The translations under genes and the position numbers were made by a program. The notes under the pieces were generated by a model. That model saw nothing but the letters and a program-made list of their open reading frames with translations. It did not search any database and was not told where the DNA came from. This document shows, one piece after another, positions 35,257 through 42,194 of a stretch of DNA of 64,000 bases (the first letter of the stretch is position 1; every line of letters begins with the position of its first letter). The DNA is from Pseudorhodoferax sp032153935 (GTDB lineage: Bacteria > Pseudomonadota > Gammaproteobacteria > Burkholderiales > Burkholderiaceae_C): the NCBI RefSeq assembly GCF_964253035.1, contig NZ_CAXUQL020000001.1, forward strand, positions 6,696,001 to 6,760,000, in the 5' to 3' direction.

Positions 35257-36165
35257 ATGCCAGCTGTTCTCGAGCGTCCGCCCACCCGCCACACCGACAC
35301 CGCGCCCTGGCAGGTGCAGCCCATTGCCGGCGCCGCGCTCGGCGCGCTGGCACAGGGCATCGATGCGCGCCAACCGCTGGACGCGGCCCAGGTGCGCGCG
35401 GTCCGCCTGGCCTTGCAGCGCCACCGCATCGTGCTGCTGCGCGGCCAGCAACTCGACGATGCGCAGTACCTGCGCCTGGCCAGCTACTTCGGCAGCGTCT
35501 TCCAGGCGCCGGCCGACGTGCCGGTGCTGGCCTCCGACCCCTACGGCGGCAACACACCCGCCATCGTGAAGGTGGGCAACGTAGACGACGGCGTGCTGGG
35601 CAACCACGAGTTGGCCGCGCACTCGGACCACCACTGGACGCCGCAGCCCTCCTCGGGCTCCTTCCTCTACGCCTTGCAGGTGCCCTCGGTCGGCGGCGAA
35701 ACCACCTGGGTCGACGAAGTCGCGGCTTACGGTGCACTGGACGAAGCCACGCGTGCCGAGATCGACGGCCTGCAACTGATCACCTACAACCCCTTCCTGC
35801 GCCGGCTGCACCCGCTGGCCTCGGGCGAGCGGCCGCTGTACCGTACGCCCGATATCGCGCCGTTGTCGCCGTTCGAGGTGCACCCGCTGGTGCGCACGCA
35901 TCCCGACACCGGGCTGCGCCTGTTGTACCTGGACGCGGCCACCGAGGTCGAGGTCGTGGGCTGGGACGCAGCGCGCGGCCGGGCACTCATCGAGCGCCTG
36001 CGCGCCCACCTCGCGCAACCGCGCTTCGCCTACACGCACCGCTGGCAGGTGGGCGACATCGTCTACTGGGACAACCAGGCCACGCTGCACGCGCGCACGG
36101 GTTTCGCGTCCGGCGAGACGCGTTTGCTCAAGCGCATCAGCCTGTCGGGCAGCCGGCCTTTCTGA
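35257..36165 (+). CDS. TauD/TfdA-family 2-oxoglutarate dioxygenase
   Basis: The 302-residue Fe(II)/2-oxoglutarate dioxygenase has the metal-binding HxD in AHSDHHW (about 122-128), a distal His in TLHARTGF, and the 2-oxoglutarate-binding Arg in RLLKRISL near the C-terminus. TauD releases sulfite from taurine and TfdA cleaves phenoxyacetates; the substrate here is unknown and no sulfonate transporter is adjacent. AAGGAG precedes the ATG. A possible two-gene unit with the amidohydrolase follows after 22 bases. Confidence 0.9.
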   Translation: MPAVLERPPTRHTDTAPWQVQPIAGAALGALAQGIDARQPLDAAQVRAVRLALQRHRIVLLRGQQLDDAQYLRLASYFGSVFQAPADVPVLASDPYGGNTPAIVKVGNVDDGVLGNHELAAHSDHHWTPQPSSGSFLYALQVPSVGGETTWVDEVAAYGALDEATRAEIDGLQLITYNPFLRRLHPLASGERPLYRTPDIAPLSPFEVHPLVRTHPDTGLRLLYLDAATEVEVVGWDAARGRALIERLRAHLAQPRFAYTHRWQVGDIVYWDNQATLHARTGFASGETRLLKRISLSGSRPF

Positions 36166-36175
36166 AGCGGCGGCG

Positions 36176-36181
36176 TAGCAT
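36176..36181 (+). promoter_or_regulatory. Candidate -10 for a leaderless amidohydrolase transcript
   Basis: TAGCAT followed by CGCCGC and then the ATG of the amidohydrolase, with no Shine-Dalgarno sequence; same geometry as upstream of aroC. Confidence 0.3.
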
Positions 36182-36187
36182 CGCCGC

Positions 36188-37018
36188 ATGCCCCAGCCCG
36201 CCGCCCTACCGATCGTGGACTGTCATGTCCACGTCTTCGACCCCGAGCGCTTTCCCTACGCGGCCGACACCTGGTACCGGCCCAGCGCGGCCGAGACCGG
36301 CACGCCCGCACAGCTGGTCCATGTGCTGGATGCGCATGGCGTGCGCCATGCGCTGCTGGTCGGTCCCAACTCGGGCTATGGCCTGGACAACCGCCTGCTG
36401 CTGGACACGCTGGCCCAAGGCCAGGGCCGCTACAAGGGCATCGCGGTGCTGCGCAACGACGCCAGCCGCGGCGAGCTGCAGGACCTGCAGGCCCAGGGCG
36501 TGGTCGGCGTGGCCTTCAACGCCGCGCTGCTGGGTGTGGACTTCTACCGCGACATCGGCCCGCTGCTGGAGCGCCTGCGCGACCTGGGCCTGTGGGCCGA
36601 CGTGCAGGTCGAGGGCGACCAGCTGGTCGCGCTGGCGCCGTTGCTCATGGGCAGTGGCGCGCAGCTGGTCTTCGACCATGTCGGCCGCTTCGTGCCTGCG
36701 GCCGGGGTCGGCCAGGCCGGGTTCGCCGCGCTGCTGGCGCTGGCCGGCAGCGGGCGCGCAGCCGTCAAGCTCTCGGGCCTGGCCAAGGTCTCCGGGGAGG
36801 CCTATCCGCATGCGGACTGCACGCCCTATGTGCAGGCGCTGCTCGACGCCTTCACGCCGCAGCAGCTGGTCTGGGCCTCGGACTGGCCCTTCCTGCGGGC
36901 GCCCGCGCGCATCGACTACGCGCCGCTGCTGGCGCTGCTGGAACGCCAGCTGCCGGACGCAGCCGCGCGCCGGCAGGTGCTGTGGGAGACACCGCGGCGG
37001 CTGTTCGGCTTCAGCTGA
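36188..37018 (+). CDS. Amidohydrolase family 2 (metal-dependent hydrolase)
   Basis: The 276-residue TIM-barrel hydrolase has N-terminal metal ligands in DCHVHVFDP (about 11-19), a middle FDHVGR His and a late WASDWPF Asp, as in amidohydrolase_2 proteins such as sugar lactonases and 2-pyrone-4,6-dicarboxylate lactonase. The exact reaction is unknown; a lactonase or decarboxylase-like role is likely. It lies directly after the TauD-like gene and could act on its product. Confidence 0.87.
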   Translation: MPQPAALPIVDCHVHVFDPERFPYAADTWYRPSAAETGTPAQLVHVLDAHGVRHALLVGPNSGYGLDNRLLLDTLAQGQGRYKGIAVLRNDASRGELQDLQAQGVVGVAFNAALLGVDFYRDIGPLLERLRDLGLWADVQVEGDQLVALAPLLMGSGAQLVFDHVGRFVPAAGVGQAGFAALLALAGSGRAAVKLSGLAKVSGEAYPHADCTPYVQALLDAFTPQQLVWASDWPFLRAPARIDYAPLLALLERQLPDAAARRQVLWETPRRLFGFS

Positions 37019-37030
37019 TCCGCGCCCCGC

Positions 37031-37825
37031 TCACGCGAAGTCGAACGGCCCCTCGAAATCGCCGATGGTGCTGAGGTGGCTGACCATGCCCTCGGCCGCG
37101 CTCCACAGGTGCAGCATGCAGGCCGGCGGCGCCATGAACGATGCCGGCCGGGCATCGGGCTGCAGGCGCAGCGCGATCTCGGTCGTGGTGCTGGGGCAGC
37201 TGCAGACCACGGTGCCGGCCCAGCGCCGCAGCATCACGCGGTGCACATGGCCGCACAGCACGCGCTCCACGTTGTCGAACGCGCCGATCACCTGCGCGAG
37301 CCGCTCGGGCGCGCGCAGCGCATAGCCATCCATGTACGGGATGCCGCTGGCGAACGGTGGATGGTGCAGCACCACCAACGTGGGCTTGGCCCGGTCCGCC
37401 GCGAGCGTGGCGCGCAGCCAGTCCAGGCCGGCCTCGTCGAGGACGCCATGGTGCGCGCCCGGCACGGTCGAATCGAGCGCCACGATGCGCACCGGATGCG
37501 TGTCCACGCAGAAATGCAGCGGGCCGGCCGCGGGCAGCCAGGCATGGTCTGCGAAGGCGGCCCTGAACGCGTCGCGGTGGTCGTGGTTGCCGGGAATCAC
37601 GAGGTACGGAATCGTCAACTCCGCGAGCAGTTCGCGGGCCATGGCGTATTCGTCGGGGTGGCCTTTGTCGACGAGGTCGCCGGTCAGCAGGACCAGGTCG
37701 GGGCGCCGGTCCAGCCCGTGCAGGTGGGCGATGGCCTGGGCCAGCATGCGGTTGGAATCGACAACGCCGTGGTAGAGCTGGCCTTTGGGCCGGATGTGCG
37801 TGTCCGAGATCTGACCGATGAGCAA
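37031..37825 (-). CDS. Calcineurin-like phosphodiesterase (CpdA/GpdQ type)
   Basis: The 264-residue binuclear metallophosphoesterase has GQISDTHI (about 4-11), GDLVDKG, GNHDHRDAF, LVVLHHPP and GHVHRVM, all five family motifs in order. Relatives hydrolyse cAMP or glycerophosphodiesters. I use the TTG at 37825: AGGAG lies eight bases upstream and the motif spacing from the N-terminus is then normal. The ATG at 37891 would add 22 unconserved residues. A role in cAMP turnover is plausible but not shown. Confidence 0.87.
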   Translation of the reverse strand: MLIGQISDTHIRPKGQLYHGVVDSNRMLAQAIAHLHGLDRRPDLVLLTGDLVDKGHPDEYAMARELLAELTIPYLVIPGNHDHRDAFRAAFADHAWLPAAGPLHFCVDTHPVRIVALDSTVPGAHHGVLDEAGLDWLRATLAADRAKPTLVVLHHPPFASGIPYMDGYALRAPERLAQVIGAFDNVERVLCGHVHRVMLRRWAGTVVCSCPSTTTEIALRLQPDARPASFMAPPACMLHLWSAAEGMVSHLSTIGDFEGPFDFA

Positions 37826-37887
37826 GCGGGTCTCCTGGTGCGTGGGCCGGCGGCCATGCAGGTTCCGTTCCACACGCGACCGGCCGC

Positions 37888-38451
37888 TCACGCCGGCAGC
37901 AGCCCGGCCGCGCGGTAACTGCCGACCAGCGCGTCATACAACGCGATGTCCGAGCGGCTCCTGGCGACCAACTGCGCGCCGGCGATGGCAGCGAAGATGG
38001 CGCGCGCCCGGGATTCGCCGTCCTCCGGACGGACCAGCGCGCTGGCCACGAGCAGCTTGGCCAGCCACGCCACGTTGACGTCCGTGAAGGTCTGCACCTG
38101 CGTCCGCACGGCCTCGGGCAGGTCGTCGTATTCGGCGGCCATGTAGCTGCACATGCACATGCGGTTGCCGGTTGCTAGCGCCTTGCGGAACACCTCGGGA
38201 TAGCGGGCCAGGCACCGGGCCGGGTCCGGCGTATCGGCCCACATGGCGTCCAGCGTGGCCGCGGTGTCTTCCCAGTAGCGCTGGGCCACGGCTGCGCCGA
38301 GGTCGGCCTTGGTCGGGAAGTGGTAGTGGATGCTCGCACTCTTGATGCCCACGTCCTGCGCGAGGTCGCGGAAGTTCAGCCCGCTGTAGCCGTGCGCCTG
38401 CGCCGTCCGCTTGGCAGCGGCCAGGATGTCCTCTCGCGCGTTCGAAGCCAT
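37888..38451 (-). CDS. TetR-family transcriptional regulator
   Basis: The 187-residue repressor has an N-terminal HTH (about 6-50, with LAQDVGIKSASIHYHFPTKADL) and a ligand-binding C-terminal domain containing Cys99 and Cys101 (NRMCMCSYM), which could sense electrophiles. AGGAGG precedes the ATG. It is divergent from a GST; two matching palindromes in the gap, one over its own -10, indicate autorepression and control of the GST. A physiological inducer cannot be named. Confidence 0.9.
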   Translation of the reverse strand: MASNAREDILAAAKRTAQAHGYSGLNFRDLAQDVGIKSASIHYHFPTKADLGAAVAQRYWEDTAATLDAMWADTPDPARCLARYPEVFRKALATGNRMCMCSYMAAEYDDLPEAVRTQVQTFTDVNVAWLAKLLVASALVRPEDGESRARAIFAAIAGAQLVARSRSDIALYDALVGSYRAAGLLPA

Positions 38452-38474
38452 GTGTCAGCCCTCCTTGCATCAAT

Positions 38475-38494
38475 TATCTACCAAGTGATAGATA
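38475..38494. promoter_or_regulatory. TetR operator copy 1 (over the regulator's -10)
   Basis: Arms TATCTA and TAGATA flank a core in which CA/TG are also symmetric (pattern CTAnCAnnTGnTAG). On the minus strand it overlaps GATAAT, the likely -10 of the TetR gene. Confidence 0.6.
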
Positions 38495-38498
38495 GTTC

Positions 38499-38528
38499 TT
38501 GACCGGCGCAAGTGCATGCGCCTACCAT
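38499..38528 (+). promoter_or_regulatory. Candidate sigma-70 promoter of the GST gene
   Basis: TTGACC (38499-38504) and TACCAT (38523-38528) are separated by 18 bases, with the predicted start just inside operator copy 2. Confidence 0.5.
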
Positions 38529-38531
38529 TTG

Positions 38532-38547
38532 CCTACCAACTGATAGG
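38532..38547. promoter_or_regulatory. TetR operator copy 2 (at the GST transcription start)
   Basis: CCTAnCAnnTGnTAGG, the same symmetric core as copy 1, lies four bases after the candidate -10 and eight bases before the GST ATG, a position expected to block transcription. Confidence 0.6.
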
Positions 38548-38554
38548 TAAACAC

Positions 38555-39274
38555 ATGAGCACACGAACCACTCCTGCCGATGCTGCGCCGCAACCCACCA
38601 TGACGGCCCACGACTGGCACACCGGCCCCTATCCGGCCCGCGTCCGGATCGCACTGGCAGAAAAGAATCTCCAGTCGCGCGTGCGCTTCGTCTCGGTCGA
38701 TCTCTGGAAAGGCGAGCACAAGCGGTCGGGCTTTCTGGCCTTGAACTACTCGGGCACGCTGCCAGTGCTCGAACTCGAGGATGGCAGCTGCATCGCCGAA
38801 TGCACCGCCATCACGCAATACCTGGATGCCCTGGACGGCGCGCCCACGCTGACAGGCACGACGCCACGCGAGCAGGGCTTCATCCACATGATGAACAAGC
38901 GCGCCGAGATCGAGCTGCTCGACGCGGTGAGCGTGTACTTCCACCACGGCACGCCGGGGCTCGGGCCCGATGTCGAGCTGTACCAGAACGCCGAATGGGG
39001 ATTGCGCCAGCGCGACAAGGCCGTGCGGGGCATGCGCTACTTCGACACGGTGCTCCAGCAGCAGCCGTTCGTGGCCGGCGACCGCTTTTCGATGGCCGAC
39101 ATCGCCGTCATCGGTGGGCTGATCTTTGCGGAACTGGTGCGGCTGCCCATTCCCGCGGACTGCGCGACGCTGCGCGCATGGTGGGCCGACATGCAGCAGC
39201 GGCCCAGCGTGAGGAACCGGGTGGCGATGTCTGCACCGGCCAGGGCGCCAGGACCGGTTGCCGCTACGCGCTGA
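38555..39274 (+). CDS. Glutathione S-transferase, TetR-controlled
   Basis: The 239-residue protein has an N-terminal thioredoxin fold, here without the usual first strand Ser or Tyr being obvious, a GTLPVLELEDGSCIAECTAI substrate motif (about 67-86) and a helical C-terminal domain with FVAGDRFSMADIAVIGGLIF, the N-capping box of GSTs. The start at 38555 follows operator copy 2. Its last 11 bases overlap the convergent HAD gene. It probably detoxifies an electrophile sensed by the TetR protein. Confidence 0.88.
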   Translation: MSTRTTPADAAPQPTMTAHDWHTGPYPARVRIALAEKNLQSRVRFVSVDLWKGEHKRSGFLALNYSGTLPVLELEDGSCIAECTAITQYLDALDGAPTLTGTTPREQGFIHMMNKRAEIELLDAVSVYFHHGTPGLGPDVELYQNAEWGLRQRDKAVRGMRYFDTVLQQQPFVAGDRFSMADIAVIGGLIFAELVRLPIPADCATLRAWWADMQQRPSVRNRVAMSAPARAPGPVAATR

Positions 39275-39959
39275 GCGATTCGATGATGGCCCAGCCCCGG
39301 GTGTCGGCGACCTGGCGCAGCGCGGCGCTGGGGCTCACGGCGACGGGCCGGCTCACGGCTTCGAGCAAGGGCAGATCGTTCACCGAATCGCCGTAGAAGC
39401 TGACCGACGCGAAATCGTCCAGGCGCAGGTCCTGCGCGGCCAGCCAGGCGTGGACGCGGTCCACCTTGCCCGCGTGGAAGGACGGGATGCCCAGGATGCG
39501 GCCCGTGATGCGCCCCGCGTCGGCCCGCTCCAGCTGCACGGCCAGCACATGGTCGATGCCGAAGGCCTCGGCGATGGGTGCGGCCAGGAACTCGTTCGTG
39601 CCCGTGACCAGCGCCACCAGGTCGCCGGCCGCCTGGTGCTGCGCCACGAGGCGCCGCGCCGCATCGGGGATGGCCGGCACGATGACGTCGGCCACGAAGG
39701 CGGCGCGGACTTCCAGCTGCTCGTGCGCGGCCCGGTCGCGCCAGGCAGCGGTGGAGAAGTCGATGAAGCGGTGCAGGTCGAGCCGGCCCAGGTGGTGGTC
39801 TTCGAGGAAGGCGGCATTGCGGGCCTGCCAGGCCTCGGCGTCGACCCAGCCCAGGTGGGCCAGGAACCGGCCGAAGGCCTGGTTGGTGTCCAGCGGCAGC
39901 AAGGTGCCGTCCAGGTCGAACAAGGCCAGGTGGCGGCGGTCGTCGGGGTGCATGTCCAT
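39264..39959 (-). CDS. HAD-IB family phosphatase, second copy
   Basis: The 231-residue HAD hydrolase has LALFDLDGTLLPLDT, LVTGTNEF, a Lys in HAGKVDR and YGDSVNDLPLLE. It parallels the enzyme at 4954-5640 along its whole length (for example xNEFLAAPIAEAFGIDH against xNEFVTAPIAQALGIEH), so the two are paralogues. The start may be 39959 or 39953; an ATG at 39995 is less likely. The substrate is unknown. Confidence 0.86.
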   Translation of the reverse strand: MDMHPDDRRHLALFDLDGTLLPLDTNQAFGRFLAHLGWVDAEAWQARNAAFLEDHHLGRLDLHRFIDFSTAAWRDRAAHEQLEVRAAFVADVIVPAIPDAARRLVAQHQAAGDLVALVTGTNEFLAAPIAEAFGIDHVLAVQLERADAGRITGRILGIPSFHAGKVDRVHAWLAAQDLRLDDFASVSFYGDSVNDLPLLEAVSRPVAVSPSAALRQVADTRGWAIIESLSA

Positions 39960-40042
39960 GCGCAGATTGTCCGTGCCCTCGGCCCATGACCGCATGCGCA
40001 GAATGGGTGCTGCAGCTGCGCTGCTGGCCGCCCCTGTTTAAC

Positions 40043-40059
40043 ATAGTCCCCTACACTAT
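40043..40059. promoter_or_regulatory. Candidate DmeR operator
   Basis: ATAGT (40043-40047) and ACTAT (40055-40059) flank CCCCTAC. A short G/C tract inside A/T-rich inverted repeats is the pattern bound by RcnR/DmeR-type CsoR-family repressors. It sits between a TGTTTA -35-like and a TATATT -10-like hexamer (40057-40062), upstream of a GGAGG (40064-40068). Confidence 0.55.
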
Positions 40060-40075
40060 ATTTGGAGGTCGACCC

Positions 40076-40348
40076 ATGTCCCACACGCTGCGCCAGAAGG
40101 ACAAGCTGCTCGCCCGCGTGCGCCGCATCAAGGGCCAGATGGAGGGCATCGAACGCGCGCTGGAGGGTGGTTCGGCCTGCGGCGAGGTGCTGCGCCAGCT
40201 GGCCTCGGCCCGCGGCGCGATGGCCGGGCTCACGGCCGAGCTGATGGCCGACCACCTGCAGGAACACGTGGTCGAGGCCGCGACCGAGGCCGAACGGCGC
40301 GCCGGCGGCCAGGAGATGCTGGACGTCATCCGGAGCTACATGAAATGA
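40076..40348 (+). CDS. dmeR: CsoR-family Ni/Co-sensing repressor (DmeR/RcnR type)
   Basis: The 90-residue helical repressor of the CsoR/RcnR/FrmR family carries His3, Cys35, His60 and His64, the metal ligand set of E. coli RcnR; FrmR keeps Cys35 and His60 but not His3. This favours Ni(II)/Co(II) sensing over formaldehyde. Cys35 is in GGSACGEV and the two later His in DHLQEHV. GGAGG precedes the ATG. It overlaps the transporter gene by four bases, and metal binding would release repression of both. Confidence 0.9.
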   Translation: MSHTLRQKDKLLARVRRIKGQMEGIERALEGGSACGEVLRQLASARGAMAGLTAELMADHLQEHVVEAATEAERRAGGQEMLDVIRSYMK

Positions 40349-41328
40349 GCACCCCCTTCCAGGCGCCGCACGCCCACGTCTACCTGGGCCGAGACCACCG
40401 GCGCAATGAGCGCCGGGTCTGGTGGGTCATCGCGCTCACGGCCGCCATGATGGGCGTGGAGATCGTCGCCGGCACGGTCTACGGCTCCATGGCGCTGGTG
40501 GCCGACGGCTGGCACATGTCCACCCACGCAGGCGCCATGCTGATCACGGCGCTGGCCTACCGCTACGCCCGGCGCCACGCGGGCAACCCGCGCTTCGCGT
40601 TCGGCACGGGCAAGCTCGGCGATCTGGCGGCCTTCGCCAGCGCCGTGGTGCTGGGCCTGATCGCGCTGCTGATCGGCTGGGAGAGCCTGCTGCGCCTGGC
40701 CCGGCCCGTGCCGATCGACTTCACGCAGGCCATCGCCGTGGCCGTGGTGGGGCTGGCCGCGAACCTGGTCTGCGCCTGGCTGCTGCGCGAGGACCACGGG
40801 CACCGGCACCATGGGCATGGGCATGGGCATGGGCACCACGACAACCATGACCACCACCACGACAACCATGACCGCCACCACGGCCATGGCGAGGGCGCCC
40901 GCGACAACAACCTGCGCGCCGCCTACATGCACGTGCTGGCCGATGCGCTGACCTCGGTGCTGGCCATCGTGGCACTGGTGCTGGGCCGCAGCCAGGGCTG
41001 GCTCTGGGCCGACCCGGCCATGGGCGTGGTCGGTGCGCTCGTGATCGCGCGCTGGTCCTGGGGGCTGGTGCGCGACGCGGGCGGCGTGCTGCTGGATGCG
41101 CCCGCGCAGGGGCCGCAGGTGGTCGAGGAGATCCGCCACGCGCTCGCGCCCACGGGCGACCGCATCGAGGACCTGCATGTCTGGCAGGTCGGGCCCGGCC
41201 ACTTCGCGGCCATCGTGTCCATCGCCTCGGCCGCGCCCCAGGACGCACCGGCCTACAAGGCATTGCTGGCGCCGATCGGGCAGCTATCGCACGTCACGGT
41301 CGAGACGCAGCGGCTGCCCGCCGGCTAG
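40345..41328 (+). CDS. dmeF: CDF-family Co/Ni efflux transporter DmeF
   Basis: The 327-residue cation diffusion facilitator has six membrane segments. Metal-site residues are in ADGWHMSTH (about 53-61) and AYMHVLADAL (about 193-202). A cytoplasmic loop at about 151-181 has 17 His in 31 residues, and a C-terminal regulatory domain (about 240-327) follows. Together with the RcnR-like dmeR upstream, cobalt/nickel export is the best call; zinc cannot be excluded. The loop is coded by tandem repeats. Confidence 0.92.
   Translation: MSTPFQAPHAHVYLGRDHRRNERRVWWVIALTAAMMGVEIVAGTVYGSMALVADGWHMSTHAGAMLITALAYRYARRHAGNPRFAFGTGKLGDLAAFASAVVLGLIALLIGWESLLRLARPVPIDFTQAIAVAVVGLAANLVCAWLLREDHGHRHHGHGHGHGHHDNHDHHHDNHDRHHGHGEGARDNNLRAAYMHVLADALTSVLAIVALVLGRSQGWLWADPAMGVVGALVIARWSWGLVRDAGGVLLDAPAQGPQVVEEIRHALAPTGDRIEDLHVWQVGPGHFAAIVSIASAAPQDAPAYKALLAPIGQLSHVTVETQRLPAG
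40811..40873 (+). repeat. Tandem repeats encoding the DmeF histidine loop
   Basis: Four perfect copies of ATGGGC (40811-40834) are followed by two copies of a 17-base unit CCACGACAACCATGACC (40836-40852 and 40857-40873, period 21). Both units are in frame multiples of three, so slippage would change loop length without a frameshift. Confidence 0.8.
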
Positions 41329-41404
41329 AACCGCTGCTCCAGCGGCCGATGGATTGCAGGGCCGCGGCGCTGCGCGAGCCGCCTGGCCGGCGGTGCCGCG
41401 GTGA

Positions 41405-41410
41405 TAGGCT
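41405..41410 (+). promoter_or_regulatory. Candidate -10 for a leaderless exonuclease III transcript
   Basis: TAGGCT lies seven bases before the ATG, and no Shine-Dalgarno sequence is present. Confidence 0.28.
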
Positions 41411-41417
41411 CGCGGTC

Positions 41418-42191
41418 ATGAAGATCGCCACCTGGAACGTCAACTCCCTCACCGCACGCCTGGACCACGTCCTGCGCTGGCTGGCCGCCAATCCCGTGGA
41501 TGTGCTGTGCCTGCAGGAACTCAAGATGACCGACGACAAGTTCCCCCTCGACGCGCTGCGCGAGGTGGGCTACGAATCCGCCATCTTCGGCCAGAAGACC
41601 TACAACGGCGTGGCCATCCTCTCGCGCACGCCAGCACGCGAGGTCGTGAAGAACATCGTCGGCTTCGACGACGAGCACGCGCGCGTGATCGCGGCCACGG
41701 TGGACGGTCCGACCGGCCCGATCCGCGTCGTCAATGGCTACTTCGTCAACGGCCAGGCACTGGACTCCGACAAGTTCGTCTACAAGATGAACTGGCTGAA
41801 CGGCCTGCAGGCCTACCTGCGCGCCGAACTGGCGGCGCACACGCAGCTCGTGCTGCTGGGCGACTTCAACATCACGCCCGACGACCGCGACACCTACGAC
41901 CCCGTGGGCCTGGCCGGCACCATCCACCACAGCGAACAGGAACGCGCCCACTTCCAGGCGCTGCTGGACCTGGGCCTGACCGACAGCTTCCGCATGTTCG
42001 AGCAGCCACCCAAGAGCTTCAGCTGGTGGGACTACCGCATGCTGGGCTACCAGAAGAACCGCGGCCTGCGCATCGACCACATCCTGGTCAGCGCGGCGGT
42101 CAAGCCGCAGGTCAAAGCCTGCGTGATCGACCGCGTGCCGCGCAAGTGGGAAAAGCCCAGCGACCACGCGCCCGTGGTCCTGGAAATCTGA
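41418..42191 (+). CDS. xth: Exodeoxyribonuclease III
   Basis: The 257-residue AP endonuclease/3'-5' exonuclease for base-excision repair has KIATWNVNSL at the N-terminus, LCLQELKM with the metal-binding Glu, LLGDFNITPDD, WWDYR, and the C-terminal LRIDHILVS and SDHAPVVLEI His/Asp pair. Length is normal. Transcription may be leaderless. It ends three bases from the convergent ntrC. Confidence 0.95.
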   Translation: MKIATWNVNSLTARLDHVLRWLAANPVDVLCLQELKMTDDKFPLDALREVGYESAIFGQKTYNGVAILSRTPAREVVKNIVGFDDEHARVIAATVDGPTGPIRVVNGYFVNGQALDSDKFVYKMNWLNGLQAYLRAELAAHTQLVLLGDFNITPDDRDTYDPVGLAGTIHHSEQERAHFQALLDLGLTDSFRMFEQPPKSFSWWDYRMLGYQKNRGLRIDHILVSAAVKPQVKACVIDRVPRKWEKPSDHAPVVLEI

Positions 42192-42194
42192 CCC

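Noticed and set aside
33756..37325. A 1189-codon plus-strand open frame
   Set aside because: It runs through the Nudix, transporter, dioxygenase and amidohydrolase genes in a wrong frame or strand; its composition is typical of shadow frames in GC-rich DNA.
40076..40348. Calling the CsoR-family repressor FrmR (formaldehyde sensor)
   Set aside because: His3 and His64 are present and the neighbour is a CDF metal exporter, not a formaldehyde dehydrogenase.
40811..40873. Short repeats as a possible CRISPR or mobile repeat
   Set aside because: The units are 6 and 17 bases, in frame inside dmeF, with no spacers or cas genes; they encode a His-rich loop.
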